From PNKC01 sp038323265 (GTDB lineage Bacteria > Chloroflexota > Dehalococcoidia > Tepidiformales > Tepidiformaceae), in assembly GCA_038323265.1 (NCBI GenBank), contig JBBQGT010000122.1, forward strand, positions 1-9,018: a DNA stretch of 9,018 bases. Direction: 5' to 3'. The number at the start of each line of letters is the position of its first letter. The stretch's first letter is position 1. The notes under the pieces were generated by a model, which saw only the letters and a list, made by a program, of their open reading frames with translations, did no database searches and had not been told where the DNA came from. Made by a program: the position numbers and the translations under genes. Of the stretch, positions 1 to 4,933 are shown one piece after another.

Positions 1-949
1 CTTCCGGCAGTTCCTTTGAGAGGCCGAAATCGAGGAACACGACCACCGGACCTGGCAGCACGAACAGGTTCCCAGGATGCGGGTCCGCGTGGAAGTAACC
101 GTGCACCAGGATCTGTTCGCAATAGGCCTCGGTCATGATTAACGCCACCTGGTTGGCGTCGATCCCTGCCGCCTCCAAGCGCGGAATGTCCGAAATCTTG
201 ATCCCGTCGATGTACTCCATCGTCAGTACCCGGCGGGCTGAGTGCTCCCAGAGGATCTCGGGCACTCGCACATCCTTGCGATGAGCAAGGTCCCGCGCCA
301 CCCGTTCCGCGCTGTGCCCTTCCAGCACGAAGTCCAACTCGCGCGGCACGTCTTTGTTCATCTCGTTCATCAGGATGCGGAAGTCGAAGTTCTTTTCAAT
401 GCGAGCGAGGATGCGGACGAGGATGCCGATGTTCCGCAGGTCTGTTTCTAGCACCCGGTCGATGCCCGCGTACTGCACTTTGACGGCAACGTCGCGACCT
501 TCCTTCGTCCTCGCGCGGTGCACCTGCGCGAGAGACGCGGCGGCGATTGGCTTGCGCGCGAAAGCATCGAAGATTTCGTCCGGCCGCTTGCCAAGCTCGC
601 GCAGAATCTGTGATTCAACTTCCTCAAACGGCCGTGCTGGCACGGTGTCCTGCAGGCGGCTCAGAACGGACACGTACTCAGGGGGCGCAACATCGGCCCG
701 GCTGCTGATGAACTGGCAGGTCTTGATCATCAGCCCTTCCATCCGGATCGCGAGCCGATAGATGCGCTCTGCGTTCTGGCGATGGGCGCGTTTGTAGCGA
801 CGCTCGCGTTCAGCCGGCGCCAGCTTCTTGTTCCGCTGGATACGCTTGTAGGTGAAGTACACCATCAAGAACGTCCAGCCCACCAGGAAAAAGCGCTGGA
901 TGCGACGATGCAGAGGGAGGGGCTTTGCGCCCGTGAGTGTTTTGGCCAT
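1..949 (-). CDS. ABC1/UbiB (AarF-like) atypical protein kinase, C-terminus beyond window
   Basis: The reading frame gives 316 residues from the ATG at 947-949 and runs off the left edge. The ABC1 kinase-like core is clear: the family N-terminal motif region at 76-108 (KTCQ at 76-79, then SSRADVAPPEY and LQDTVPARPF), an Ala-rich loop AAASLAQVH at 136-144, the ATP-site lysine in VAVKVQ (K157), RELDF at 203-207, the catalytic-loop equivalent HADPHPGN at 287-294 and the metal-binding DFG at 307-309. Family members act as ATPases or kinases in ubiquinone and other isoprenoid-lipid metabolism at membranes; the substrate here cannot be told. A hydrophobic stretch at about 20-34 between basic residues may anchor the N-terminus in the membrane. 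The usual KxGQ motif reads KTCQ, a Gly-to-Cys change. There is no Shine-Dalgarno sequence; a -10-like hexamer sits 7 nt upstream, so the mRNA is probably leaderless. Family assignment is firm, exact role unknown. Confidence 0.93.
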   Translation of the reverse strand, partial: MAKTLTGAKPLPLHRRIQRFFLVGWTFLMVYFTYKRIQRNKKLAPAERERRYKRAHRQNAERIYRLAIRMEGLMIKTCQFISSRADVAPPEYVSVLSRLQDTVPARPFEEVESQILRELGKRPDEIFDAFARKPIAAASLAQVHRARTKEGRDVAVKVQYAGIDRVLETDLRNIGILVRILARIEKNFDFRILMNEMNKDVPRELDFVLEGHSAERVARDLAHRKDVRVPEILWEHSARRVLTMEYIDGIKISDIPRLEAAGIDANQVALIMTEAYCEQILVHGYFHADPHPGNLFVLPGPVVVFLDFGLSKELPE

Positions 950-956
950 CGAATCA

Positions 957-962
957 AGCGTA
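957..962 (-). promoter_or_regulatory. Candidate -10 element of a leaderless kinase promoter
   Basis: On the minus strand the hexamer is TACGCT, 7 nt before the kinase ATG, so transcription would start at or next to the start codon. A weak -35 candidate, TTCGTT, lies 18 nt further upstream (981-986), just beyond the terminator hairpin of the preceding gene. The call rests on the same TANNNT-plus-short-gap pattern recurring at other starts here. Confidence 0.45.
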
Positions 963-988
963 CTGGCTTCCAGGGTAAATAACGAAGA

Positions 989-1008
989 AGCCCTTCAGCG
1001 GAAGGGCT
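989..1008 (-). terminator. Rho-independent terminator of the NTF2-like gene
   Basis: A perfect 8-bp inverted repeat (AGCCCTTC and GAAGGGCT) with a 4-nt loop lies 24 nt past the stop codon at 1033. On the minus strand it is followed by TCTTCGTTATTT, a moderately T-rich tail. It separates the NTF2-like gene from the kinase gene, which reads the same way and appears to have its own promoter directly after the hairpin. Confidence 0.72.
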
Positions 1009-1032
1009 CCATCACGGATATGAACCGGCCGG

Positions 1033-1338
1033 CTAGGCCTTCAGGCCAATGCCATCGACCTTCCACGCGCCAGCCACTTCTACCCACTTCGTGGCGATCG
1101 TGCGGGAGCTGTCGGCGCCCTTGAAGATGATGTCGACCAGTGAGGTCGCGCCCTCGGTGCCAGCCACTACAACACTCATTTCGGCGTCCGCCGGCTGCGG
1201 GCCTGCCGCGGCCATCTGCGCCTGGAGAGCCATCGCCTGGCCCATGCCCGTGGGTGTGAAGGCCATCATCAGCCCGGCAATATTCTGGGCCGCGAGGTCC
1301 TTCGCGAACTGGTCGGCGACCTGTTGCAATTCCGCCAA
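1033..1338 (-). CDS. Small NTF2/SnoaL-like protein of unknown role
   Basis: The product is 101 residues with a TTG start at 1336-1338. That start is chosen because AAGGAG, a full Shine-Dalgarno match, lies exactly 7 nt upstream; an ATG at 1362 in the same frame would have no ribosome site and would place the AAGGAG inside the gene. The protein has an N-terminal amphipathic helix (about 1-26), a Met/Ala/Gln-rich middle (24-45), and then alternating strands ending in TKWVEVAGAWKVDGIGL (83-99). That ending resembles the last two strands of the cystatin-like NTF2/SnoaL fold, where a conserved Trp-x-x-x-x-Gly-x-Trp-Lys-Val pattern is common. Such proteins are small enzymes or ligand-binding subunits; no catalytic residue can be assigned. 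It has its own strong promoter and terminator, so it is monocistronic. There is no signal peptide. Fold is a moderate-confidence guess, function unknown. Confidence 0.75.
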   Translation of the reverse strand: MAELQQVADQFAKDLAAQNIAGLMMAFTPTGMGQAMALQAQMAAAGPQPADAEMSVVVAGTEGATSLVDIIFKGADSSRTIATKWVEVAGAWKVDGIGLKA

Positions 1339-1390
1339 AGTGATTCTCCTTATCGCCCTCAACAGTAGGAATGGGAAGGAGCCGAGGGCC
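1339..1390 (-). promoter_or_regulatory. 5' leader with ribosome site and two competing hairpins
   Basis: The leader of about 50 nt holds AAGGAG (minus strand, 1346-1351). CTCCTT at 1376-1381 is its exact complement and could pair with it over a 24-nt loop, closing the ribosome site. A second pairing, GCCCTC (1384-1389) with GAGGGC (1355-1360), is interleaved with the first, so the two cannot form as one simple nested fold. This is the layout of a translational on/off switch or thermosensor, but it is read only from base pairing and each stem is just 6 bp. Confidence 0.35.
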
Positions 1391-1395
1391 AGATA

Positions 1396-1423
1396 ATCGT
1401 AGGGGGCAAAGCGCGCCTGTCAA
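1396..1423 (-). promoter_or_regulatory. Sigma-70-type promoter of the NTF2-like gene
   Basis: On the minus strand a perfect TTGACA (-35, 1418-1423) is followed after 16 nt by TACGAT (-10, 1396-1401). The predicted transcription start near 1388 gives a leader of about 50 nt. This is the best -35 match in the window. Confidence 0.7.
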
Positions 1424-1492
1424 GGTGCTTCTTACCGCTTGGTAACTGGCCTTCTTAACGTAGGACGCGGGGCCGGAGCGGCCGTTCAGTGG

Positions 1493-1521
1493 TTGCGTCT
1501 TCGGGCCGCCCAACTCAAACT
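1493..1521 (+). promoter_or_regulatory. Candidate promoter of tRNA-Asn
   Basis: TTGCGT (1493-1498), a 17-nt spacer and CAAACT (1516-1521) place a start site about 5 nt before the mature tRNA. Spacing is ideal but the -10 matches the consensus at only three positions. Confidence 0.4.
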
Positions 1522-1532
1522 TCAAGGCTGAT

Positions 1533-1607
1533 TCCCCGATAGCTCAATGGTAGAGCACGCGGCTGTTAACCGCGGTGTTCGTGGTTCGAGTCCACGTCGG
1601 GGAGCCA
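1533..1607 (+). tRNA. tRNA-Asn (anticodon GTT)
   Basis: A complete cloverleaf can be drawn. The acceptor stem is TCCCCGA (1533-1539) with TCGGGGA (1597-1603). The D stem is GCTC/GAGC (1542-1545, 1553-1556). The anticodon stem is CGCGG/CCGCG with loop CTGTTAA and anticodon GTT at 1565-1567. The T stem is CGTGG/CCACG with loop TTCGAGT. Discriminator G1604 is followed by an encoded CCA (1605-1607). GTT reads the Asn codons AAC and AAU. No second copy of its 3' end was seen in the window, so there is no sign that it has served as an integration site here. Confidence 0.97.
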
Positions 1608-1649
1608 CAAAACATTGTTCTGTTTCCGGCTGCTACATCGTCCCTTACG

Positions 1650-1661
1650 AGTCGTACGACT
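1650..1661. repeat. 12-bp perfect palindrome downstream of tRNA-Asn
   Basis: AGTCGTACGACT is a loopless 12-bp palindrome in the 164-nt gap between the tRNA and the DinB gene end. It has no T-tract, so it is not an obvious terminator; a dimeric regulator site is possible but nothing nearby needs one. Nothing else was recognised in 1608-1771. Confidence 0.3.
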
Positions 1662-1771
1662 AGCGATCGTGGAAGCGGGGCTCGCGCCTGCGGCGTGACC
1701 TGACAATGGAATGCCCGACAGGACGCCTACTAAACCCCGAGTTCATCGCTGCGGTGACTTCATGGATCGAC

Positions 1772-2344
1772 CTACCCGTCGGGCGCGATCCCGGAGGCAG
1801 TGACGAATTGCCGTATCTGCGAGGCGTGCTCGGTCGTGTGCCCTACGAGGGCCGTGATGATCCGGGCGTGCGGCTGGCCGCGATAGCGGTGAGCCGGTGG
1901 CAGCGGTGTCGCGGCCTTCTCGTCGGGCATGCCTGCCAGCGTCTCGCGCACCCGCTGACGGCAATACTCGACATAATCGAGCATTTCGGATCGCGACCAG
2001 GCTGCGGGCAAACTCGTCAGATCTCGCCAGTGCGGGTGCCCGGTGAACGGAGGCGGTGGGGCCCACGGACCGAACTCGCCGTTTAGGTCATAGTCCAAGC
2101 ATTCCAGCGCGTGCCATGCCACGCCCCACGGAGTCGAGTATCGCTGGACCAGGGCGCTGCGCTGTGCGGGGTTGGTGATGGGCTTCTTGTCCAGGCCGAG
2201 TAGCTCGTGACCGGGCTCCGGGGCCGGAACCTGCCACATCGGCGTTTCCCATAGCTCGTCGGTGGAGTCCCGCACCGCCACAGCCAACAGATCCAGGGCC
2301 TGTTCTAAGCCGAGGGCGACGCTCTCCAGCCAAATTGATCCCAT
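1772..2344 (-). CDS. DinB-fold family protein (first copy)
   Basis: The product is 190 residues from an ATG at 2342-2344. It fits the DinB/YfiT-like four-helix-bundle superfamily, whose metal site is formed by one His in an inner helix and a later His-x3-His pair. Here the candidates are H78 in WHALECLDY and H169/H173 in GHTTEHASQIRQF near the C-terminus. Members include thiol-dependent (bacillithiol or mycothiol) transferases and hydrolases, and many are stress-induced with no known reaction. A Pro/Trp-rich segment at 92-106 links the two halves. There is no signal peptide or membrane segment, so it is probably cytoplasmic. The gene is divergent from the cyclase-like gene across a 204-bp gap. 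It lacks a Shine-Dalgarno sequence and has a well-spaced promoter whose -10 lies 8 nt before the ATG, so the mRNA is probably leaderless. Fold confidence is good; the reaction is unknown. Confidence 0.85.
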   Translation of the reverse strand: MGSIWLESVALGLEQALDLLAVAVRDSTDELWETPMWQVPAPEPGHELLGLDKKPITNPAQRSALVQRYSTPWGVAWHALECLDYDLNGEFGPWAPPPPFTGHPHWRDLTSLPAAWSRSEMLDYVEYCRQRVRETLAGMPDEKAATPLPPAHRYRGQPHARIITALVGHTTEHASQIRQFVTASGIAPDG

Positions 2345-2352
2345 GCGCCGTG

Positions 2353-2381
2353 ACGCTACCGCGGTGCGGGCAGATGCTCAA
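2353..2381 (-). promoter_or_regulatory. Promoter of the first DinB-like gene (leaderless)
   Basis: On the minus strand TTGAGC (2376-2381), a 17-nt spacer and TAGCGT (2353-2358) lie 8 nt before the ATG. Spacing is canonical, and the predicted start coincides with the start codon. Confidence 0.55.
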
Positions 2382-2382
2382 G

Positions 2383-2422
2383 GCCGACGTACCTGCACCA
2401 TGCAGCTCGCGCCAACGTCGGC
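2383..2422. other. Nested inverted repeat in the divergent intergenic region
   Basis: GCCGACGT (2383-2390) and ACGTCGGC (2415-2422) form a perfect 8-bp inverted repeat. Inside it, CTGCA (2393-2397) and TGCAG (2401-2405) form a second 5-bp stem with a 3-nt loop. The block starts 1 nt beyond the -35 of the DinB promoter and lies about 115 nt upstream of the cyclase-like promoter, a fitting place for an operator serving one or both genes. There is no T-tract, so a terminator is unlikely. Confidence 0.35.
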
Positions 2423-2535
2423 GCCGAGTCTGCAGCGATCGCCGTCCGTCCAGCCGGCGGAGCGACCGTCGAATCTTCCGCGAGTGGTTGGACCGATACG
2501 CGCGTCGGGCGAGCACGAGTCTGGCCAGCTCGCGC

Positions 2536-2541
2536 TAAACT
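2536..2541 (+). promoter_or_regulatory. Candidate -10 of the cyclase-like gene (leaderless)
   Basis: TAAACT ends 7 nt before the ATG at 2549, which has no Shine-Dalgarno sequence. No convincing -35 is present. Confidence 0.45.
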
Positions 2542-2548
2542 CAGTCGC

Positions 2549-3508
2549 ATGATCGTACTGGATTGGCTGCTCGATTCGGACCCCGCCATCCGCTGGCAGG
2601 TGTTGCATGATCTTGTTCAAGCGCCAGCTGAGGTCGTCTCGGCGGAGCGCGCGAGGGTGGCCACCGAAGGTTGGGGCGCCAGACTGCTCGCGTTGCAAGG
2701 CCAGGACGGCCAGTGGGCGGGAGGCGCGTGTTTCCCGGCGCAAAGCTTCAACTGGCGAGAAGCGAACGAGGGCCAGCCATGGACCGCCACTCTGCCAACG
2801 CTCCAGCTTCTCCGTGATTTTGGGGTCGACCCGCGCTCTGACCGGGTGCGCCGGGCGGTGGCGCTGGTCAAGGACCATTGCCGTTGGGAGCACGCCGGGC
2901 AGCCCTTCTTTAGCGGCGAGGTTGAGCCGTGCATCAACGGCAGGACCGTCACTTTGGGCATCTACTTCGGTGAAGACGTGGATGGCGTGGTTGCCCGCCT
3001 GCTAGGTGAACAGCTCGAAGACGGTGGCTGGAACGGCGAGGCGGAGAACGGTTCCGTCCGCTCGTCGTTTGCGACCACGATCAACGTTCTGGAAGGGCTG
3101 TTGGCCCACCAGCGCGCAGCCGGCGGCTCGTCGGAATCCATTGCGGCCCGGCGCCGGGGTGAGGAGTACCTCCTCGAACGAAGGCTGCTCCGGAGCAAGA
3201 GCACCGGCGAAGTCATCGACCCAAGCTGGCTGCAGTTCTCGTTTCCGATCCGCTGGCATTACGATCTGCTGCGCGCCCTCGAATACTTCCGCTCGGTCGG
3301 GGATGTGCCGGACCCGCGCCTCAACGAAGCGGTCGATCTCCTCCGATTCAGGCAGCAGCGCGGTGGCGACTGGCTCCTCGAGAACACCCATCCCGGCCAA
3401 GTCCACTTTGTGCTCGAGGACGGCGACAACAGGTCTAGCCGGTGGAACACGTTGCGTGCGTTGCGTGTGCTCAGGTGGTACGACCAGCCCGCTACACCAT
3501 CGGGCTAG
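2549..3508 (+). CDS. Squalene-cyclase-like / prenyltransferase alpha-toroid protein
   Basis: The product is 319 residues. It shows three Gln/Gly/Trp motifs of the kind that stabilise the alpha-barrel of terpenoid cyclases and prenyltransferase beta subunits: LLALQGQDGQW (46-56), LLGEQLEDGGW (151-161) and LRFRQQRGGDW (265-275). Other landmarks are EPCINGRTVTLGIYFG (126-141), SFPIRWHYDLLRALEYF (231-247) and SRWNTLRALRVLRW (297-310). It is about half the length of true squalene-hopene cyclase (around 630 residues) and lacks a DXDD catalytic motif; the nearest string is DVDG at 143-146. It is therefore unlikely to make hopanoids by itself, and may be a non-cyclase member of this fold. No signal peptide is seen. 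It sits between two DinB-fold genes, facing away from the first and reading with the second. The start is set by a -10-like hexamer 7 nt upstream and the first alpha-helix beginning at once (WLLDSDPAIRW). Confidence 0.85.
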   Translation: MIVLDWLLDSDPAIRWQVLHDLVQAPAEVVSAERARVATEGWGARLLALQGQDGQWAGGACFPAQSFNWREANEGQPWTATLPTLQLLRDFGVDPRSDRVRRAVALVKDHCRWEHAGQPFFSGEVEPCINGRTVTLGIYFGEDVDGVVARLLGEQLEDGGWNGEAENGSVRSSFATTINVLEGLLAHQRAAGGSSESIAARRRGEEYLLERRLLRSKSTGEVIDPSWLQFSFPIRWHYDLLRALEYFRSVGDVPDPRLNEAVDLLRFRQQRGGDWLLENTHPGQVHFVLEDGDNRSSRWNTLRALRVLRWYDQPATPSG

Positions 3509-3516
3509 GGCGTCCC

Positions 3517-3536
3517 GCGAGGTCGCTCGCTTGTCT
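3517..3536 (+). terminator. Weak candidate terminator after the cyclase-like gene
   Basis: GCGAG and CTCGC form a 5-bp stem around GTCG, followed by TTGTCT, 8 nt past the stop codon. The stem is short and the tail is only partly T-rich; it may be chance. Confidence 0.25.
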
Positions 3537-3558
3537 CTCGGCTGATCGACCGTCCGGC

Positions 3559-3564
3559 TAGAAT
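3559..3564 (+). promoter_or_regulatory. Candidate -10 of the second DinB-like gene (leaderless)
   Basis: TAGAAT, a near-consensus -10, ends 6 nt before the ATG at 3571; there is no Shine-Dalgarno sequence. No -35 is clear at 16-18 nt (TTGTCT at 3531 is 22 nt away). Confidence 0.5.
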
Positions 3565-3570
3565 GGCCGC

Positions 3571-4068
3571 ATGGATAAAGCAAGCCTGACAGACCTGTTC
3601 GAATTTACGGGGCACGTCTGGGAACAGATAAGACAGACGGCGCAAGGGGACGCCGACCTGGTGCGCCCAGCCCCGGGATCGGGGTGGCCGGCGCTGCGCG
3701 ATTGCCTCGGGCACATAGTGCTTGCATACGAACGCTGGCTACCAGCCATCACCGACCTGAAAACGGGCGAGTTGCCCGATCTGCCGCCAAGCGGCTTTCG
3801 CGCATGGAAGGGCATTGAGGCGCACCGCTCGCGCGTTCGGGACGAACTCGCCGGGCGGCTGGCGGAGTGGAGCGATCAGGAACTTTCCGCCATGCACGAC
3901 GTTGACGTCGATGGCGAGATGTTGCGCTACAGCCGGGGAGAGCTGGTGGCCCACCTCCTGCTGCACGAGAGGGGCCACCACGGCGACGTTACGACGCTCT
4001 TCTGGCAACTCGGCATCGAGGCCGAAACGGCGTTCGAGTATCGTTTCCACCTGCGTCCCGATCGCTAG
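3571..4068 (+). CDS. DinB-fold family protein (second copy)
   Basis: The product is 165 residues and has the DinB superfamily layout. H48 lies in LGHIVLAYERW in the second helix, and H132 and H136 form the His-x3-His pair in LLLHERGHHGDVTTLFWQLG, giving the expected three-His metal site. The W-P-x-L-R-D-C stretch at 39-45 just before the first His is also typical. It shares the fold with the first DinB-like gene but little obvious sequence, so it is more likely a distant paralogue than a recent duplicate. The reaction is unknown; relatives include low-molecular-weight-thiol transferases and damage- or stress-induced proteins. It lies 62 nt after the cyclase-like gene on the same strand but has its own near-consensus -10 hexamer and is probably transcribed separately as a leaderless mRNA. 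No export signal is seen. Confidence 0.88.
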   Translation: MDKASLTDLFEFTGHVWEQIRQTAQGDADLVRPAPGSGWPALRDCLGHIVLAYERWLPAITDLKTGELPDLPPSGFRAWKGIEAHRSRVRDELAGRLAEWSDQELSAMHDVDVDGEMLRYSRGELVAHLLLHERGHHGDVTTLFWQLGIEAETAFEYRFHLRPDR

Positions 4069-4132
4069 CGAGTTGACCAGTCGAAAAACGCACCCGTACC
4101 GCGCCCCCTTCGAGGTCGCTTGCCGCCCGATG

Positions 4133-4138
4133 TAAGCT
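4133..4138 (+). promoter_or_regulatory. Candidate -10 of the M23 peptidase gene
   Basis: TAAGCT is followed directly by a GTG at 4139 that would extend the peptidase frame by 15 residues. Because a transcript from this element would begin about 6-8 nt downstream, that GTG would not be in the mRNA; this supports the ATG at 4184. A weak -35, TTCGAG (4109-4114), lies 18 nt upstream. Confidence 0.4.
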
Positions 4139-4148
4139 GTGCGCCCCC

Positions 4149-4162
4149 GAGCGGTTCCGCTC
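4149..4162 (+). promoter_or_regulatory. Leader hairpin before the M23 peptidase gene
   Basis: GAGCGG and CCGCTC are perfect complements around TT, folding as at least a 5-bp stem with a GTTC loop at the start of the predicted leader. It ends 21 nt before the ATG and may protect the mRNA 5' end or influence translation. The purine-rich GGGGCGAGGCGAG that follows supplies a modest ribosome site. Confidence 0.35.
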
Positions 4163-4183
4163 ACTCATGGGGCGAGGCGAGAC

Positions 4184-4933
4184 ATGCCGAATCTCTACGT
4201 AGATCCTGCCACAGGCTGGGAGCTTCCGGTTCAGGGTGGAGTGGTTACCCAGGGCTACGGTCCCGAAAACACCGACCCGAGCGTGCGCGGCCTCTACCTG
4301 AAGGGCTACCACACCGGCGTCGATATCGGCGGTGTGCTTGAAGGGGCCACTGTGCTCGCTCCGCGGGACGGCACGGTCGTGCTTGCTGGGCCGAACGCCG
4401 GCTACGGCAATTGCATCATCATCGAATGCCAGGACGGCCACCGCGCACTCTTCGGCCACCTCTGCGCCATTGGCGTCGCGGTTGGCGATGCGGTCCTGCG
4501 CGGACAGGCAATCGGCGGCGTCGGGAATACGGGCGTCTCCACCGGCGTGCACCTGCACTACGAATGGCGCCAGGGCGGCGATGACATCAATCCCGTCCCC
4601 TTCCTGCTCGCCGCTGCGCCAGCGGCGCCCACCGGGCTCACCGCGGTGGTAAAGGAAGACCTCAACTTGCGTTCGGGCCCGAGTAAAAACGAGCCCATTC
4701 TCGCGACGCTTGTCGCAGGCACGGTCGTCCAGGTGGGCCAGAATGGCTGGTTGCCGGTGTGGTACGAAGGGCGTCAGGGATGGATGTTCTCTGAATTTCT
4801 CGACGTGCAAAAGCGGGATGCCGCTCCGTCGCGGTCAATCGCGCCGCGCCGCCAGCAGAGCCCCCGCACACCGGCGAAGAAGCCCGTAACGGCAACCCGG
4901 AAGCCCGCCTCCAAGCGCATCCGGGGATCTTAG
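4184..4933 (+). CDS. M23-family (LytM-like) metallopeptidase with SH3b domain and basic tail
   Basis: The product is 249 residues. The M23 domain spans about 15-140 with the complete active site: zinc ligands H43 and D47 in HTGVDIGG and H125 in HLHYEW, with H92 (FGHL) and H123 as the other catalytic histidines. Such enzymes cut peptide bridges in peptidoglycan. An SH3b domain follows at about 155-208 (DLNLRSGPS at 159-167, GWLPVWYEGRQGWMF at 188-202), a likely cell-wall binder. The last 41 residues are rich in Pro, Ala, Lys and Arg, with about 13 positive charges and no predicted fold. No signal peptide or membrane helix precedes the catalytic domain, which is unusual for a wall enzyme. It could leave by a non-classical route, act after lysis, or be of phage endolysin origin, though no phage genes are near. 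ATG 4184 is preferred over GTG 4139 because the latter abuts the candidate -10. Its stop overlaps the stop of the convergent CHAT gene. Confidence 0.92.
   Translation: MPNLYVDPATGWELPVQGGVVTQGYGPENTDPSVRGLYLKGYHTGVDIGGVLEGATVLAPRDGTVVLAGPNAGYGNCIIIECQDGHRALFGHLCAIGVAVGDAVLRGQAIGGVGNTGVSTGVHLHYEWRQGGDDINPVPFLLAAAPAAPTGLTAVVKEDLNLRSGPSKNEPILATLVAGTVVQVGQNGWLPVWYEGRQGWMFSEFLDVQKRDAAPSRSIAPRRQQSPRTPAKKPVTATRKPASKRIRGS

Noticed and set aside
995..1525. Minus-strand open frame covering the NTF2-like gene in another frame
   Set aside because: It crosses the strong TTGACA promoter, leader and terminator hairpin of the NTF2-like gene and its product is compositionally biased; the competing frame has a proper ribosome site.
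1533..1607. tRNA-Asn as an attachment site for a genomic island containing the protease genes
   Set aside because: No direct repeat of the tRNA 3' end, no integrase and no clear compositional break were seen inside the window.
1650..1661. The 12-bp palindrome as a tRNA terminator
   Set aside because: It has no loop and no T-tract, and lies more than 40 nt past the CCA end; kept only as a low-confidence repeat.
1706..2086. Plus-strand open frame of 126 codons opposite the first DinB gene
   Set aside because: It mirrors the DinB coding region, which carries the three-His motif; no domain or ribosome site supports the antisense frame.
3002..3583. Minus-strand open frame of 193 codons opposite the cyclase-like gene
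   Set aside because: The plus strand carries the three Gln/Gly/Trp motifs, and the antisense product has no recognisable feature.
4139..4183. GTG at 4139 as the start of the M23 peptidase
   Set aside because: It directly abuts a TAAGCT -10 candidate and the added residues are encoded by a hairpin-forming leader; ATG 4184 has a purine-rich ribosome site.
3989..4810. Minus-strand open frame of 273 codons opposite the M23 peptidase and second DinB gene
   Set aside because: It spans the complement of two well-supported genes and their intergenic gap and shows no family motif.
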